Notes: generated by a model not told the origin, from the sequence alone. 64,000 bases of DNA from JALZKA01 sp963715405 (GCA_963715405.1 OY970239.1:930001-994000), one strand, 5' to 3'. Positions 16,086 to 24,715 are shown, counted from the stretch's first letter. Translations and numbers: made by a program.

Positions 16086-17088
16086 GGGAGCGCTCGTCTC
16101 GTTCGCCGGCACGGCGGAGCGAGCCGAGGCCACGCTCGTCCCCGGCGCCGGCTACGAGATCGATCATCTCCGCGTCCGCGGGATCGACCGTTCCAACCCG
16201 CTTCGCGCCGCCGGTGCGCTCACGCTCGCGGCGCGTGCCGTGCCCGCCGCTCGCGGAATCCTGCGCGCGCGCGAAGCGCAAGCGGTGCTGGGCGGGGGCG
16301 GCTACGTCGCTGCGCCGGTCGGCCTGGCTGCGTCGTCGCTCGGATTGCCGCTGGTCCTCTCAGAGGCCGATCGGCACCTCGGCCTCGCCAACAGGCTCCT
16401 CGCACGCCGGGCCAAGCGCGTCTGCCTTGCGTTTCCGATCCCGGGGCTCGAGGGCGAGCGCTTTCTCGTCACCGGCAGGCCCGTGCCGCAGGCGGTGCTG
16501 ACCGCCGATCGCAACACCGCACGGGGTCGTCTAGGCATCGGTCCCGAGGAGCGTTGCCTGCTCGTCTTCGGGGGCAGCCAGGGGGCGCTCTCGATTAACA
16601 CCGCTGTGCTCGACGGCCTGCTCGAGCCGGACCCGGGGTTTCGCGTGGTTTGCATCACGGGCACCCGTGACCACGCATTGGTCTCAGAAAGGGTCGCCGA
16701 AGCGGGCGCGGCAGAGCGCTTCACCGCGCTTCCCTACGTGTCTGACCTCGGCGACGTCCTTGCCGCCTCGGACCTGGTGCTGGCTCGTTCGGGCGCGTCC
16801 GTCTTCGAGCTCGCCGCTGCGGGCCGGCCCGCGATCCTCGTGCCCTACCCGCATGCCACCGGCCGCCACCAGCACTTGAACGCCGAATGGATGGCCGAGG
16901 CCGGCGCCGCGGTCGTAGTCGAGGACGCAGAGCTCGATGGCGCCCTCATCCACGGGCTCGCCACCGAGCTGATCGAAGACTCAGAGCGCCTGCGGCGGAT
17001 GGGTGAAGCGTCGGCGGGGCTTGCCGTGCCCGACGCCGCCGAGCGGGTGGCAACGGAGATCCTCGGCGCGATCGAGGGGACCTCGTGA
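15985..17088 (+). CDS. murG: UDP-GlcNAc:lipid I GlcNAc transferase MurG
   Basis: A 367-residue GT-B enzyme (family 28) that converts lipid I to lipid II at the membrane. The N-domain starts with VVVAAGGTAGHVVPALAVA. Later motifs are VLGGGGYVAAPVGLAA, LVFGGSQGALSIN and LVLARSGASVFELAAAGRPAILVPYP, then the H-Q of RHQHLNAEWM. GTG at 15985 gives ten residues before the first beta strand; a GTG at 16018 is a possible alternative. It overlaps ftsW by about 100 bases. murC starts within its stop. Confidence 0.93.
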   Translation: MAQDRRQPRVVVAAGGTAGHVVPALAVADALRDRGALVSFAGTAERAEATLVPGAGYEIDHLRVRGIDRSNPLRAAGALTLAARAVPAARGILRAREAQAVLGGGGYVAAPVGLAASSLGLPLVLSEADRHLGLANRLLARRAKRVCLAFPIPGLEGERFLVTGRPVPQAVLTADRNTARGRLGIGPEERCLLVFGGSQGALSINTAVLDGLLEPDPGFRVVCITGTRDHALVSERVAEAGAAERFTALPYVSDLGDVLAASDLVLARSGASVFELAAAGRPAILVPYPHATGRHQHLNAEWMAEAGAAVVVEDAELDGALIHGLATELIEDSERLRRMGEASAGLAVPDAAERVATEILGAIEGTS

Positions 17089-18404
17089 ATCCCGAGCGCT
17101 GGGCCGGCCGAAAGCTCCATTTCATCGGGATTGGCGGCGCGGGGATGAGTGGCCTCGCGCTCGTCGCCCACCGCCTTGGCGCCACGGTGACGGGGTCGGA
17201 CCGTGCGGAGTCCTCTTATCTCGAGCGTTTACGCGCGGCGGGCATCGACCCGATCGTAGGCCACGACGCCGATGCGGTCCCTGAGGGCGCGGAGGTGGTG
17301 GTCTCGACTGCGATCGGCGTTGACAACCCCGAGCTGGCTAGAGCACGCGAGCGTGGGCAGGAGGTGCTTCACCGCGGGGCGCTCCTCGCCCAGCTTTGCG
17401 CGGATGGGCGCTTGCTCGCCGTAGCCGGGACTCACGGCAAGACCACCACGACCGGCATGATCGTCCACGCCCTGCGCGCGATCGGCGCGGATCCAACCTT
17501 CTTCATCGGCGGCGAGTTGCCTAACGCCGGGGAAGGTGGCGGGACGGCGAACGCGGGCCTCGGTTCCGGCGTCCTCGTCGTGGCCGAGGCAGACGAATCG
17601 GATGCGAGCTTCCTCGAGCTGCGTCCTGAGGTCGCGGTCGTGACGAACGTCGAGCTCGACCACCACGCCCGGTGGGGATCGAAGGCAGAGCTGTTCCGCG
17701 CGTTTAAGGACTTCGCCGCGCCCGCGACCGGGGTGGTGATCGGCGACGATCCGGCGCTCGAAGCGATCTTGCCGGCGGGAGCACGGGCCGAGGTCTTCTC
17801 AGAAAGCACCCCAGGGCCGTCGCCGCTCACGCTTCGGGTGCCGGGCCGCCACAACGCACTCAACGCCCGTGCTGCGCTTGCGGCAATCGGCCTGGCGGGG
17901 CTCGACGTGGAGGAGGCCGCGGCGGCGATTACAGACTTCCCCGGGATGCTGCGCCGCCTGGAGCTCAAGGGCGAGCGGGCGGGCGCTCGCGTCTACGACG
18001 ACTACGCGCATCACCCCACAGAAGTCCGGGCCACGCTTGCGGCGCTTCGCGAGCTTCGCCCGGCGCGCCTCATCGCCGTGTTTCAGCCGCACCTCTACTC
18101 CCGCACAAAGGCACTCGCGGGCGAGTTCGGCGCTGCGCTTGCCGCGGCGGACGAGATCGGGGTTCTCGACGTCTACGCGGCCCGGGAGGAGCCCACGGGC
18201 CCGCTGGAGGGCGTGAGCGGCATCGCCGTTGCCCGCGCGGCGGCCGATCACAGTGGGGGCCGGCGGGTGATGTGGCTCGGCGATCTCGAAACGGCGGCGC
18301 GCGTTCTCGCCCCGCGCCTGGGCGAAGGCGACCTCCTCGTCACGATCGGCGCCGGCGACGTCTTCAGGCTCGCTGATGAGCTCGTTGGCGAGGCGGCCGC
18401 GTGA
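17085..18404 (+). CDS. murC: UDP-MurNAc:L-alanine ligase MurC
   Basis: A 439-residue Mur ligase adding the first L-Ala. The N-domain begins HFIGIGGAGMSGLALV. The P-loop is AGTHGKTTTTGM near residue 112, then VAEADESDASFL, NVELDHHARWGS, and the C-domain YDDYAHHPTEVRATL with FQPHLYSRT. GTG start overlaps the murG stop as GTGA. murB follows with the same overlap. Confidence 0.95.
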   Translation: MNPERWAGRKLHFIGIGGAGMSGLALVAHRLGATVTGSDRAESSYLERLRAAGIDPIVGHDADAVPEGAEVVVSTAIGVDNPELARARERGQEVLHRGALLAQLCADGRLLAVAGTHGKTTTTGMIVHALRAIGADPTFFIGGELPNAGEGGGTANAGLGSGVLVVAEADESDASFLELRPEVAVVTNVELDHHARWGSKAELFRAFKDFAAPATGVVIGDDPALEAILPAGARAEVFSESTPGPSPLTLRVPGRHNALNARAALAAIGLAGLDVEEAAAAITDFPGMLRRLELKGERAGARVYDDYAHHPTEVRATLAALRELRPARLIAVFQPHLYSRTKALAGEFGAALAAADEIGVLDVYAAREEPTGPLEGVSGIAVARAAADHSGGRRVMWLGDLETAARVLAPRLGEGDLLVTIGAGDVFRLADELVGEAAA

Positions 18405-19303
18405 ACGTCGAGCGCGATTATCCGCTTGCCCGACTGACCACCGTTCGCGCCGGCGGGAACGCCGAGCTGTTCGCGCGGCCGTCTACGGAGGACGAGCTCT
18501 CAGAGCTACTCGCGTGGGCGGGAGCCGAGGGGCACCCCGTGGAGGTGGTGGGCTCGGGCTCGAACCTCCTGGTGGCCGACTCGGGGGTGCCCGGGCTCAT
18601 TCTGAAGCTCGATGGGGAGTTGACGGCGCTCGAGCGCGAGGGCCTTCACGTCGTTTGCGGCGGCGGCGCACGCTTGCCCTCTGCAGCGGCCAAGGCGGCC
18701 CGCTGGGGCCTCAGCGGGCTTGAGTTCGGGATCAACATCCCCGGCACGGTCGGGGGCGCGGTGAGGATGAACGCCAACGCCTACGGCGGCGAGCTGGCGG
18801 CGGTGCTCGAGTGGGTCAACGTGTGCGGGCCCGAGGGCGTTGGGCGCCGGACGCCGACAGAACTCGGATTCGAGTACCGGCGTTCGAACCTGCGCCCGGG
18901 CGAGATTGTCTCAAAGGCATCGTTCGTCCTTGCTGAAGCCTTTCCCGAGATAGTCAAGGCGACGCTTGCCGAGATGCGCGGAATGCGCCGCGAGGCACAG
19001 CCGTCCGGCATCAAGACCTTCGGCTCGACCTTTAAGAACCCCGACGACGCGCGCGCGGAAGGCATGAGCGCGGGCCAGCTTCTCGACGCCGTTGGCGCGC
19101 GCGGGCTGGCGGTGGGGGACGCCCGTTTTTCGCCGAAGCACGCGAACTTCGTCGAGAACGCGGGAACGGCCACAACAGCGGACATCCTCGCCTTGATGGC
19201 TGAGGGCCGGCGCCTGGTGCACGAGCGCTTCGGCGTCGTGCTTGAGCCCGAGGTGCAGGTGCTGGGCGACGCCGAGTGGCCCAAGGGCTGGGATCTGGAC
19301 TGA
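18401..19303 (+). CDS. murB: UDP-N-acetylenolpyruvoylglucosamine reductase MurB
   Basis: A 300-residue FAD enzyme that reduces UDP-GlcNAc-enolpyruvate to UDP-MurNAc. FAD-binding elements include VVGSGSNLLVADSG, LEFGINIPGTVGGAVRMNANAYGGE and the catalytic-serine motif FGSTFKNP. The C-terminus has LAVGDARFSPKHANFVENAG followed by EPEVQVLG. It resembles the shorter type II MurB. GTG overlaps the murC stop. 53 bases separate it from ftsQ. Confidence 0.93.
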   Translation: MNVERDYPLARLTTVRAGGNAELFARPSTEDELSELLAWAGAEGHPVEVVGSGSNLLVADSGVPGLILKLDGELTALEREGLHVVCGGGARLPSAAAKAARWGLSGLEFGINIPGTVGGAVRMNANAYGGELAAVLEWVNVCGPEGVGRRTPTELGFEYRRSNLRPGEIVSKASFVLAEAFPEIVKATLAEMRGMRREAQPSGIKTFGSTFKNPDDARAEGMSAGQLLDAVGARGLAVGDARFSPKHANFVENAGTATTADILALMAEGRRLVHERFGVVLEPEVQVLGDAEWPKGWDLD

Positions 19304-19356
19304 CCCCCCGCCGGGCGGCGGCAGGAGAGGCGAGCCCGCTCACGAATGGGTGACGG

Positions 19357-20313
19357 ATGGCCTCGTCTCGCGCCTCAACATCCGCTGTTCGCCGCCGCTC
19401 GAAAGCCAAGTCGGCGCCACGCACACGCGCGAAGCCCAAGCCGAAGAAGTCCCTGAAGCCAAAGTCGGCGAAGCCTAAGCCGAAGAAGTCCCTGAAGCCA
19501 ACGTCGGCGAAGCCCAAGCCGAAGAAACCCCCGAAGCGGAAGATCGCGAGGCCCCGGCCGAAGACCGCCAAGCCCGCCCCCCCGGCGGGGATCTCGCGGG
19601 CGCTCACGATCGCGCTCGCCGTCGCGAGCGCGACGATCGCGCTCGCCGTCGCTTACCTCTTCTGGTTCCGCGATTCGTCCTTCGTGGCCGTCGAGAAGGT
19701 GACGGTCGAGGGAACGGAGGGCCCTGAGGCCGAAGAGGTGAGGGAAGCGCTGACCCGGGCCGGCCAGAACATGACGACGCTCCACGTCGACGAGGGTGAG
19801 CTCGTGACGGCGGTCTCCCGGTTTCCCACGGTCGTCGCGATCCGGGCCGAGCCGGACTTCCCGCACGCGCTGACCATTCAGGTCACATCCCGCCCGCCGG
19901 TCGTAAGCGTGTCGGACGGTGGCCCCCCGGTCACGGTCGCTGAGGACGGCACCCTCCTTCACGGCGTCGAGGCGGCGGAAGGCTCATTGCCGGCACTCGA
20001 GGTCGACTCGGTCCCCGCCAAGGGCAAGCTCACGGGCGAGCCGCTGGCGCTGGCAGCGGTGGCAGGCGCCGCCCCCGACCCCCTGCGCCCGCTGATCGAG
20101 GGGCTGAGCTTTTCCGAAGCGGGAATCGAGGTCGTCCTCGAAGGGGAGATCCCTGTCAAGTTCGGGGACCCGGACGAGGCGGAGGCCAAGTGGGGCTCCG
20201 TTGCGGCCGTCCTTGCAAATCCTCAGGTCAAGACCTTGACCCACCTCGACGTCCGCGTGCCCGAGCGGCCATCGATTGGGGGAGCGGCCAAGCCCCCCGC
20301 GCCCGAGGAGTAA
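19357..20313 (+). CDS. ftsQ: FtsQ-type cell division protein with lysine-rich repeat tail
   Basis: A 318-residue bitopic division protein. The cytosolic N-terminus (residues ~10-75) is extremely basic and contains three near-identical 13-residue units (KPKPKKSLKPKSA and variants). One membrane helix follows (ALTIALAVASATIALAVAYLFWF). Then comes the POTRA domain (FVAVEKVTVEGTEGPEAEEVREAL) and the FtsQ domain with FPHALTIQVTSRPPVV. FtsQ recruits FtsL/FtsB and FtsW-FtsI. The fold order and dcw position are right; sequence similarity is weak, as usual for FtsQ. Confidence 0.85.
   Translation: MASSRASTSAVRRRSKAKSAPRTRAKPKPKKSLKPKSAKPKPKKSLKPTSAKPKPKKPPKRKIARPRPKTAKPAPPAGISRALTIALAVASATIALAVAYLFWFRDSSFVAVEKVTVEGTEGPEAEEVREALTRAGQNMTTLHVDEGELVTAVSRFPTVVAIRAEPDFPHALTIQVTSRPPVVSVSDGGPPVTVAEDGTLLHGVEAAEGSLPALEVDSVPAKGKLTGEPLALAAVAGAAPDPLRPLIEGLSFSEAGIEVVLEGEIPVKFGDPDEAEAKWGSVAAVLANPQVKTLTHLDVRVPERPSIGGAAKPPAPEE
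19432..19548 (+). repeat. 39-base tandem repeat (three units) inside ftsQ
   Basis: Units at 19432-19470, 19471-19509 and 19510-19548. The first two differ at only two bases; the third diverges in its second half. Each encodes a 13-residue Lys/Pro unit. In-frame length keeps copy-number change from breaking ftsQ. Confidence 0.8.
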
Positions 20314-20355
20314 GCGAACCGCCGGTTTTCAAGCGGAATCTGGCGATATCGACAA

Positions 20356-20415
20356 GTCTCAGGGCAGAGTCGAGGGTTGGCCGCCCACCCCAAACCCTCG
20401 ACTCCTCCTTGAGAC
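20356..20415. terminator. long hairpin in the ftsQ-ftsZ gap
   Basis: A perfect 12-bp inverted repeat, GAGTCGAGGGTT at 20367-20378 and AACCCTCGACTC at 20393-20404, is enclosed by an outer 6-bp pair, GTCTCA at 20356-20361 and TGAGAC at 20410-20415. It lies about 45 bases after the ftsQ stop and before the ftsZ promoter, so it probably ends the upstream dcw transcript. Confidence 0.6.
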
Positions 20416-20457
20416 ATTGGCGGTTGCAGGATTCCATGCCGCAGGCGACCCCGCGCA

Positions 20458-20486
20458 TTGACATGGGATAGGCGATGTCGTACCGT
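20458..20486 (+). promoter_or_regulatory. consensus-like sigma-70 promoter for ftsZ
   Basis: TTGACA at 20458-20463, a 17-base spacer, then TACCGT at 20481-20486. This is the best -35/-10 pair of the window. It predicts a leader of about 110 bases before the ftsZ ATG, unlike the leaderless starts elsewhere, and gives ftsZ transcription independent of the dcw operon. Confidence 0.6.
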
Positions 20487-20604
20487 CGCCTTCAAGTCGA
20501 GGCATCCCTTTTATCGAAACGCTCTAGTATTGGTTCAGCCTCGGACGGAAAGAACGGCCAAGCAACCGAGCCAAACGTGAGCACCGGGAGAACGCAAAGA
20601 CACC

Positions 20605-21687
20605 ATGGTTGAGTCCTCTTACCTGGCAGTGATCAAGGTCGTGGGCGCCGGCGGCGGCGGCACGAACGCGGTGTCGCGAATGGTGGACGCCGGCCTCAAG
20701 GGCGTCGAGTTCATCGCCATCAACACCGACGTCCAGGCGCTTCAGTCCTGCGATGCCGACATCAAGCTTTCGATCGGACACAACCTGACCAAGGGCCTCG
20801 GCGCCGGGGCGAACCCCGACGTAGGTGCCGGAGCTGCCGCCGAGTCGCGAGATGAGGTCAAGGAGGCGCTCAAGGGCGCCGACATGGTCTTCGTCACGGC
20901 CGGCGAGGGTGGCGGCACCGGCACCGGCTCTGCCCCCGTGATCGCCGAGATCGCGAAGGAGGAGATCGGCGCCCTCACCGTCGGCGTCGTCACCAAGCCG
21001 TTCGAGTTTGAGGGCAGCAAGCGCATGCAGCAGGCGATGGAGGGAATCGACGAGCTTCGCGCCAACGTCGACACGCTGATCATCGTCCCGAACCAGAAGC
21101 TGCTCGAGATCGTCGAGCGCCGGACGACGGTTCAGGAGGCGTTCCGGATGGCCGACGACATCCTCCGCCAGGGTGTGCAGGGGATCACCGACCTGATCAC
21201 AACTCCCGGCCAGATCAACCTCGACTTCGCCGACGTGCGGACGATCATGTCGAACGCCGGCTCCGCGATGATGGGCATCGGCGTCGCGACCGGCGAGAAC
21301 CGCTCGACCGAAGCTGCCACGCAGGCGATCTCGTCGCCGCTCATGGAGCAGCCGATCAAGGGCGCCACCGGGATGCTCCTCAACATCACGGGCGGCGAGG
21401 AGCTCAACCTCCACGAGGTAAACGAGGCGGCCAACATCGCGGTCGAGCAGGCCGACTCGGGTGCCAACGTCATCTTCGGCACCGTGATCGACCCATCGAT
21501 GGGCGACGAGGTTCGCGTGACGGTGATCGCCACCGGCTTCCAGGGACTCGAGACACGGGCGCGCGAGCCGCGCCGCGTCCGTGAGCGCGGTACCCGCCGC
21601 ACAGTGAACGCACTCGGGGATCGCGAGCGCCGCGACCTCACCGTGGGCGACGGCGATATCGACGTGCCGGACTTCTTGCGCGAGTAG
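20605..21687 (+). CDS. ftsZ: cell division GTPase FtsZ
   Basis: A 360-residue tubulin homologue that forms the Z-ring. It shows VVGAGGGGTNAVSRM, the tubulin signature GGGTGTGSAPV near residues 102-112, NVDTLIIVPNQKLL, and the T7-loop region NLDFADVRTIMSNAGSAMMG. The C-terminal linker is short and Arg-rich, and the C-terminal peptide DIDVPDFLRE is the usual docking site for partner proteins. ATG start at 20605. A 114-base inverted repeat begins 5 bases after the stop codon. Confidence 0.97.
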   Translation: MVESSYLAVIKVVGAGGGGTNAVSRMVDAGLKGVEFIAINTDVQALQSCDADIKLSIGHNLTKGLGAGANPDVGAGAAAESRDEVKEALKGADMVFVTAGEGGGTGTGSAPVIAEIAKEEIGALTVGVVTKPFEFEGSKRMQQAMEGIDELRANVDTLIIVPNQKLLEIVERRTTVQEAFRMADDILRQGVQGITDLITTPGQINLDFADVRTIMSNAGSAMMGIGVATGENRSTEAATQAISSPLMEQPIKGATGMLLNITGGEELNLHEVNEAANIAVEQADSGANVIFGTVIDPSMGDEVRVTVIATGFQGLETRAREPRRVRERGTRRTVNALGDRERRDLTVGDGDIDVPDFLRE

Positions 21688-21691
21688 CGGC

Positions 21692-21805
21692 GGGGGCGGT
21701 CGGGACGCCCCCTCCAGGAGGCCCAGTAATTTGGTCTCTCGTGCCGCTGGCTGGGGGTTTTGATTTTTCCTTAGCCTCCTGGAGGGGGCATTCCCGACCA
21801 CCCCC
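21692..21805. repeat. 114-base near-perfect inverted repeat between ftsZ and gcvT
   Basis: The arms are 21692-21721 and 21775-21805. The inner 15 bp (GCCCCCTCCAGGAGG with its complement) pair perfectly, and GGTCGGGA/TCCCGACC and GGGGG/CCCCC extend the stem with short mismatches. The loop is 53 bases and includes a T-rich stretch (GTTTTGATTTTTCC). It starts 5 bases after ftsZ and ends 2 bases before the gcvT -10 box. It could be a terminator, a non-autonomous mobile element, or a structured RNA. Confidence 0.75.
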
Positions 21806-21807
21806 AC

Positions 21808-21813
21808 TAGCCT
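21808..21813 (+). promoter_or_regulatory. candidate -10 box TAGCCT for the gcv operon
   Basis: TAGCCT ends 7 bases before the gcvT GTG, predicting a leaderless mRNA. This leaves no room for a glycine riboswitch in the transcript, and none is recognisable upstream. Confidence 0.5.
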
Positions 21814-21820
21814 CGAGCCG

Positions 21821-22900
21821 GTGACGGAACTTCGCCGTACTCCGCTCTTCGACGCCCATCAGGAGGCCGGTGCTCGGCTCGTTCCTTTCGCTGGCTGGGA
21901 GATGCCCGTTCAGTACGAGGGGGTGGGTCAGGAGCATCTCGCGGTTCGTTCTGGATGCGGGGTGTTTGACGTCTCGCACATGGGCGAGATCGAGACGGTG
22001 GGTCCAGGCGCCGCCGAGCTTCTTCAGCGCCTCCTTTCCAACGACGTCTCGAAGATCGACGTTGGCGGCGCGCAGTACTCGGTGCTCTGCCGGGAAGACG
22101 GGGGTGTTCTCGATGACCTCTTTACATACCGCCTTGCCGACGACCGCTACCTGACCGTCACCAACGCGTCAAATCACGAGCGCGACCTTGCGTGGTTTCG
22201 CGAGCACGCAGCAGATTTCGACTGCGAGGTTGAAGACCGCCTCGACGACTGGGCAATGCTCGCGGTGCAGGGTCCGAAGGCGCGCGGGATCGTCGAAGGC
22301 CTGGCGTCCGGTGAGCTGCCCAAGCGATTCAAGACCACGACGATCGACGTTGCGGGTGCGGAGTGCCTCGTATGCGGCACCGGCTACACGGGCGAGGACG
22401 GAGTCGAGATCCTTTGCCCGCCGGACCATGCTCGCGAGCTTTGGGACGCGCTCGTGGGTGCCGGCGCGACTCCCGCGGGACTAGGCGCTCGCGACACGCT
22501 CCGCCTGGAGGTCTGCTTTCACCTCTACGGCAACGATCTCTCCGAGGACCGGAACCCGATCGAGGCCGGGCTCGGCTGGTGCTGTAAGGAGGAGACTGGC
22601 TTCATCGGCTCCGAGCCGATCGCCGAGGCGCGCGCCGCAGGCACCCACGAGCAGCTCGCGCCCTTCGTCCTGCCCGAGCGCGGCATCCCCCGCCGGGGCA
22701 ACACCATCGTCGACGTGGACGGCGAGACCGTCGGCACGGTCACCAGCGGCACCCACTCGCCCTCGCTCGGCTTCGGCATCGGGATGGCCTACGTGCGCTC
22801 GGACCTGACCGAGCCGGGAACCGCGCTCGAGGTCGACGTCCGCAGCAAGCACCGCGCCGCCCGCATAGAGTCACGCCCGTTGTACGACCCCGCCGAGTAA
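21821..22900 (+). CDS. gcvT: glycine cleavage system T protein (aminomethyltransferase)
   Basis: A 359-residue tetrahydrofolate-dependent enzyme. It releases ammonia from the aminomethyl-lipoyl-GcvH intermediate and forms 5,10-methylene-THF. Motifs include TPLFDAHQEAGARLVPFAGWEMPVQY, GVFDVSHMGEIE, GTGYTGEDGVEILCPP and GLGARDTLRLE, with the C-terminal barrel EPGTALEVDVRSK. GTG start at 21821. First gene of the operon gcvT-gcvH-gcvPA-gcvPB. Confidence 0.95.
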   Translation: MTELRRTPLFDAHQEAGARLVPFAGWEMPVQYEGVGQEHLAVRSGCGVFDVSHMGEIETVGPGAAELLQRLLSNDVSKIDVGGAQYSVLCREDGGVLDDLFTYRLADDRYLTVTNASNHERDLAWFREHAADFDCEVEDRLDDWAMLAVQGPKARGIVEGLASGELPKRFKTTTIDVAGAECLVCGTGYTGEDGVEILCPPDHARELWDALVGAGATPAGLGARDTLRLEVCFHLYGNDLSEDRNPIEAGLGWCCKEETGFIGSEPIAEARAAGTHEQLAPFVLPERGIPRRGNTIVDVDGETVGTVTSGTHSPSLGFGIGMAYVRSDLTEPGTALEVDVRSKHRAARIESRPLYDPAE

Positions 22901-22909
22901 GGAGACGAG

Positions 22910-23296
22910 TTGGCCGCCGAGGAAAGCTACCCCGAAGACCTCAAGTACCACCCCGAGCACGACTGGGCCCGGATCGACGACGACATCGCCACCTTCGGGA
23001 TCACCTGGTACGCGCAGAATTCGCTCGGCGAGGTCGTCTTTTTCGAGCCGCCCGACGTGGGCGCCACCGTCTCCAAGGACGAGGTCTACGCAGAGGTCGA
23101 GTCGGTCAAGGCAGTCTCTGACGTCTACGCGCCCCTCTCGGGCGAGGTAGTAGAGGTCAACGACGCCGCGGGCGAGAGCCCCGAGGTCTTGAACGAAGAC
23201 CCATACGGCGACGGCTGGCTCGCCAAGGTAAAGCTCTCGGATCCATCGGAAGTCGACGACCTGATGGACGCGGCGACCTACAAGGACTCTCTCTAG
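22910..23296 (+). CDS. gcvH: glycine cleavage system H protein
   Basis: A 128-residue lipoyl carrier protein. The lipoyl lysine is K67 in ESVKAVSDVYAPLSGEVVEV. The N-terminal hammerhead part is YHPEHDWARIDDDIATFGIT. The start is a TTG at 22910 behind a good Shine-Dalgarno (AAGGAGACGAG), 10 bases after gcvT. It shuttles the aminomethyl group between the P, T and L proteins. Lipoamide dehydrogenase (L) is not in the window. Confidence 0.95.
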   Translation: MAAEESYPEDLKYHPEHDWARIDDDIATFGITWYAQNSLGEVVFFEPPDVGATVSKDEVYAEVESVKAVSDVYAPLSGEVVEVNDAAGESPEVLNEDPYGDGWLAKVKLSDPSEVDDLMDAATYKDSL

Positions 23297-23314
23297 GTGA
23301 GCCGAGCGCCGCTC

Positions 23315-23320
23315 TAAGCT
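23315..23320 (+). promoter_or_regulatory. candidate internal -10 box TAAGCT before gcvPA
   Basis: TAAGCT ends 6 bases before the GTG of gcvPA in a 30-base gap that lacks a clear Shine-Dalgarno. It may give a second, leaderless start inside the operon. Confidence 0.35.
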
Positions 23321-23326
23321 CGAAGG

Positions 23327-24715
23327 GTGTCCCGCTACACGTCAGCGACCGACTCTGACCGAGCGGCGATGCTCGCCGAGATCGGGGCTGAGTCGGCCGA
23401 GGAGCTCTTCGAGCAGATCCCCGCTGAGGTCCGGCTCGACCGCCCGCTCGAGCTCCCCGACGGCATGTCCGAGCAGGAGGTCTTCGAGCACCTGCGCTCG
23501 CTCGCCGCTCGTAACGCGGACGCCGATTCGGAGGTTTGCTTCCTCGGCGCCGGGATGTACGACCACTATGTGCCCGCGCTCGTCGATGCGATCCTGTCGC
23601 GCTCGGAGTTCCTGACCCCTTACACGCCCTATCAGCCCGAAGTCTCTCAGGGTGGATTGCAGGCGATGTTCGAGTTCCAGACCTGCATGTCGGAGCTGAC
23701 GGCGTTGCCCGTCTCGAACGCTTCGATGTACGAAGGGCCCTCTTCGGTCGCCTCGGCGGCGTACCTGGCGCTGGGCGCGAAGAAGGGCCGGCGCAAGCTC
23801 GTCGTCTCGCGTGCGCTTCATCCACACAGCCGCCAGACGCTCGAGACCTACGCGCGCGGCTACGACGCCCACGTCGTCGAGGTTGGGCTCGAAAACGGCC
23901 TGACATCCGCCGGCCAGCTCGCCTCGGCGCTCGACGATGAGACCGCGGCCGTCTTCGTTCAGAACCCGAACTTCCTGGGCGGCGTCGAAGACCTGGCCGC
24001 CCTCGCCGAAGCGGCGCACAACGCCGGAGCGATGGCGATCGCGTCCGTCGACCCGATGACGCTTGGAGTCCTAAAGCCTCCCGGCGAGTGCGGGATCGAC
24101 GTCGCGGTGGGGGAGGGCCAGCCGCTGGGCGGGCGCCTCGACTTCGGCGGCCCCTCATTCGGGTTCTTCTGCGCGACCGAGGAGCACCTCCGTCGTATGC
24201 CCGGCCGCATCGCCGGGGAGACGACTGACGTGGACGGGCGCCGCGGCTTCGTCCTTGCGCTCCAGACGCGCGAGCAGCACATTCGCCGCGAGAAGGCGAC
24301 ACACAACATCTGCACCTCGCAAGCGCTGATCGCGCTCGGCGGCGTCCTCCACCTGGTCTGGCTCGGCAAGCGCGGGCTGGTCGAGGTGGGCGAGCTGATG
24401 GTCCGCCGCACCGCTTATGCCCGCAAGGCCCTGACGGCAATCGAGGGAGTCGAGCTTCTCCACGAGGCGCCGGTCGCACGCGAGCTTGCGCTCAAGCTCG
24501 ATGGTCCGGTGCAGGAAGTGCTCGACCGCTGCGCCGGCGAAGGAATCGCCGCGGGCTACCCGCTAGGCCGCGACTACCCCGAGTACGAGGACGGGCTTCT
24601 TGTCGCGATCACCGAGCGCCGGAGCAAGGCCGACATCGATCGACTCGCCCGTTCGCTCGAAGCCGCTGTCGGTCGAGTCGGCTCACGCCGAGAGGCCAGC
24701 GAGGTGCCGTCGTGA
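23327..24715 (+). CDS. gcvPA: glycine dehydrogenase (decarboxylating) subunit 1
   Basis: A 462-residue N-terminal subunit of the split, PLP-dependent P protein. It shows LGAGMYDHYVPALVDAILSRSEFLTPYTPYQPEVSQGGLQ, NASMYEGPSS and the later REQHIRREKATHNICTSQ. It pairs with gcvPB downstream as an alpha2beta2 enzyme that decarboxylates glycine and loads the aminomethyl group on GcvH. GTG start; gcvPB overlaps its stop codon by four bases. Confidence 0.95.
   Translation: MSRYTSATDSDRAAMLAEIGAESAEELFEQIPAEVRLDRPLELPDGMSEQEVFEHLRSLAARNADADSEVCFLGAGMYDHYVPALVDAILSRSEFLTPYTPYQPEVSQGGLQAMFEFQTCMSELTALPVSNASMYEGPSSVASAAYLALGAKKGRRKLVVSRALHPHSRQTLETYARGYDAHVVEVGLENGLTSAGQLASALDDETAAVFVQNPNFLGGVEDLAALAEAAHNAGAMAIASVDPMTLGVLKPPGECGIDVAVGEGQPLGGRLDFGGPSFGFFCATEEHLRRMPGRIAGETTDVDGRRGFVLALQTREQHIRREKATHNICTSQALIALGGVLHLVWLGKRGLVEVGELMVRRTAYARKALTAIEGVELLHEAPVARELALKLDGPVQEVLDRCAGEGIAAGYPLGRDYPEYEDGLLVAITERRSKADIDRLARSLEAAVGRVGSRREASEVPS

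Noticed and set aside
21688..21820. Glycine riboswitch before gcvT
   Set aside because: No conserved glycine aptamer elements are visible, and the likely transcript starts at the GTG. The structure is a simple long inverted repeat.
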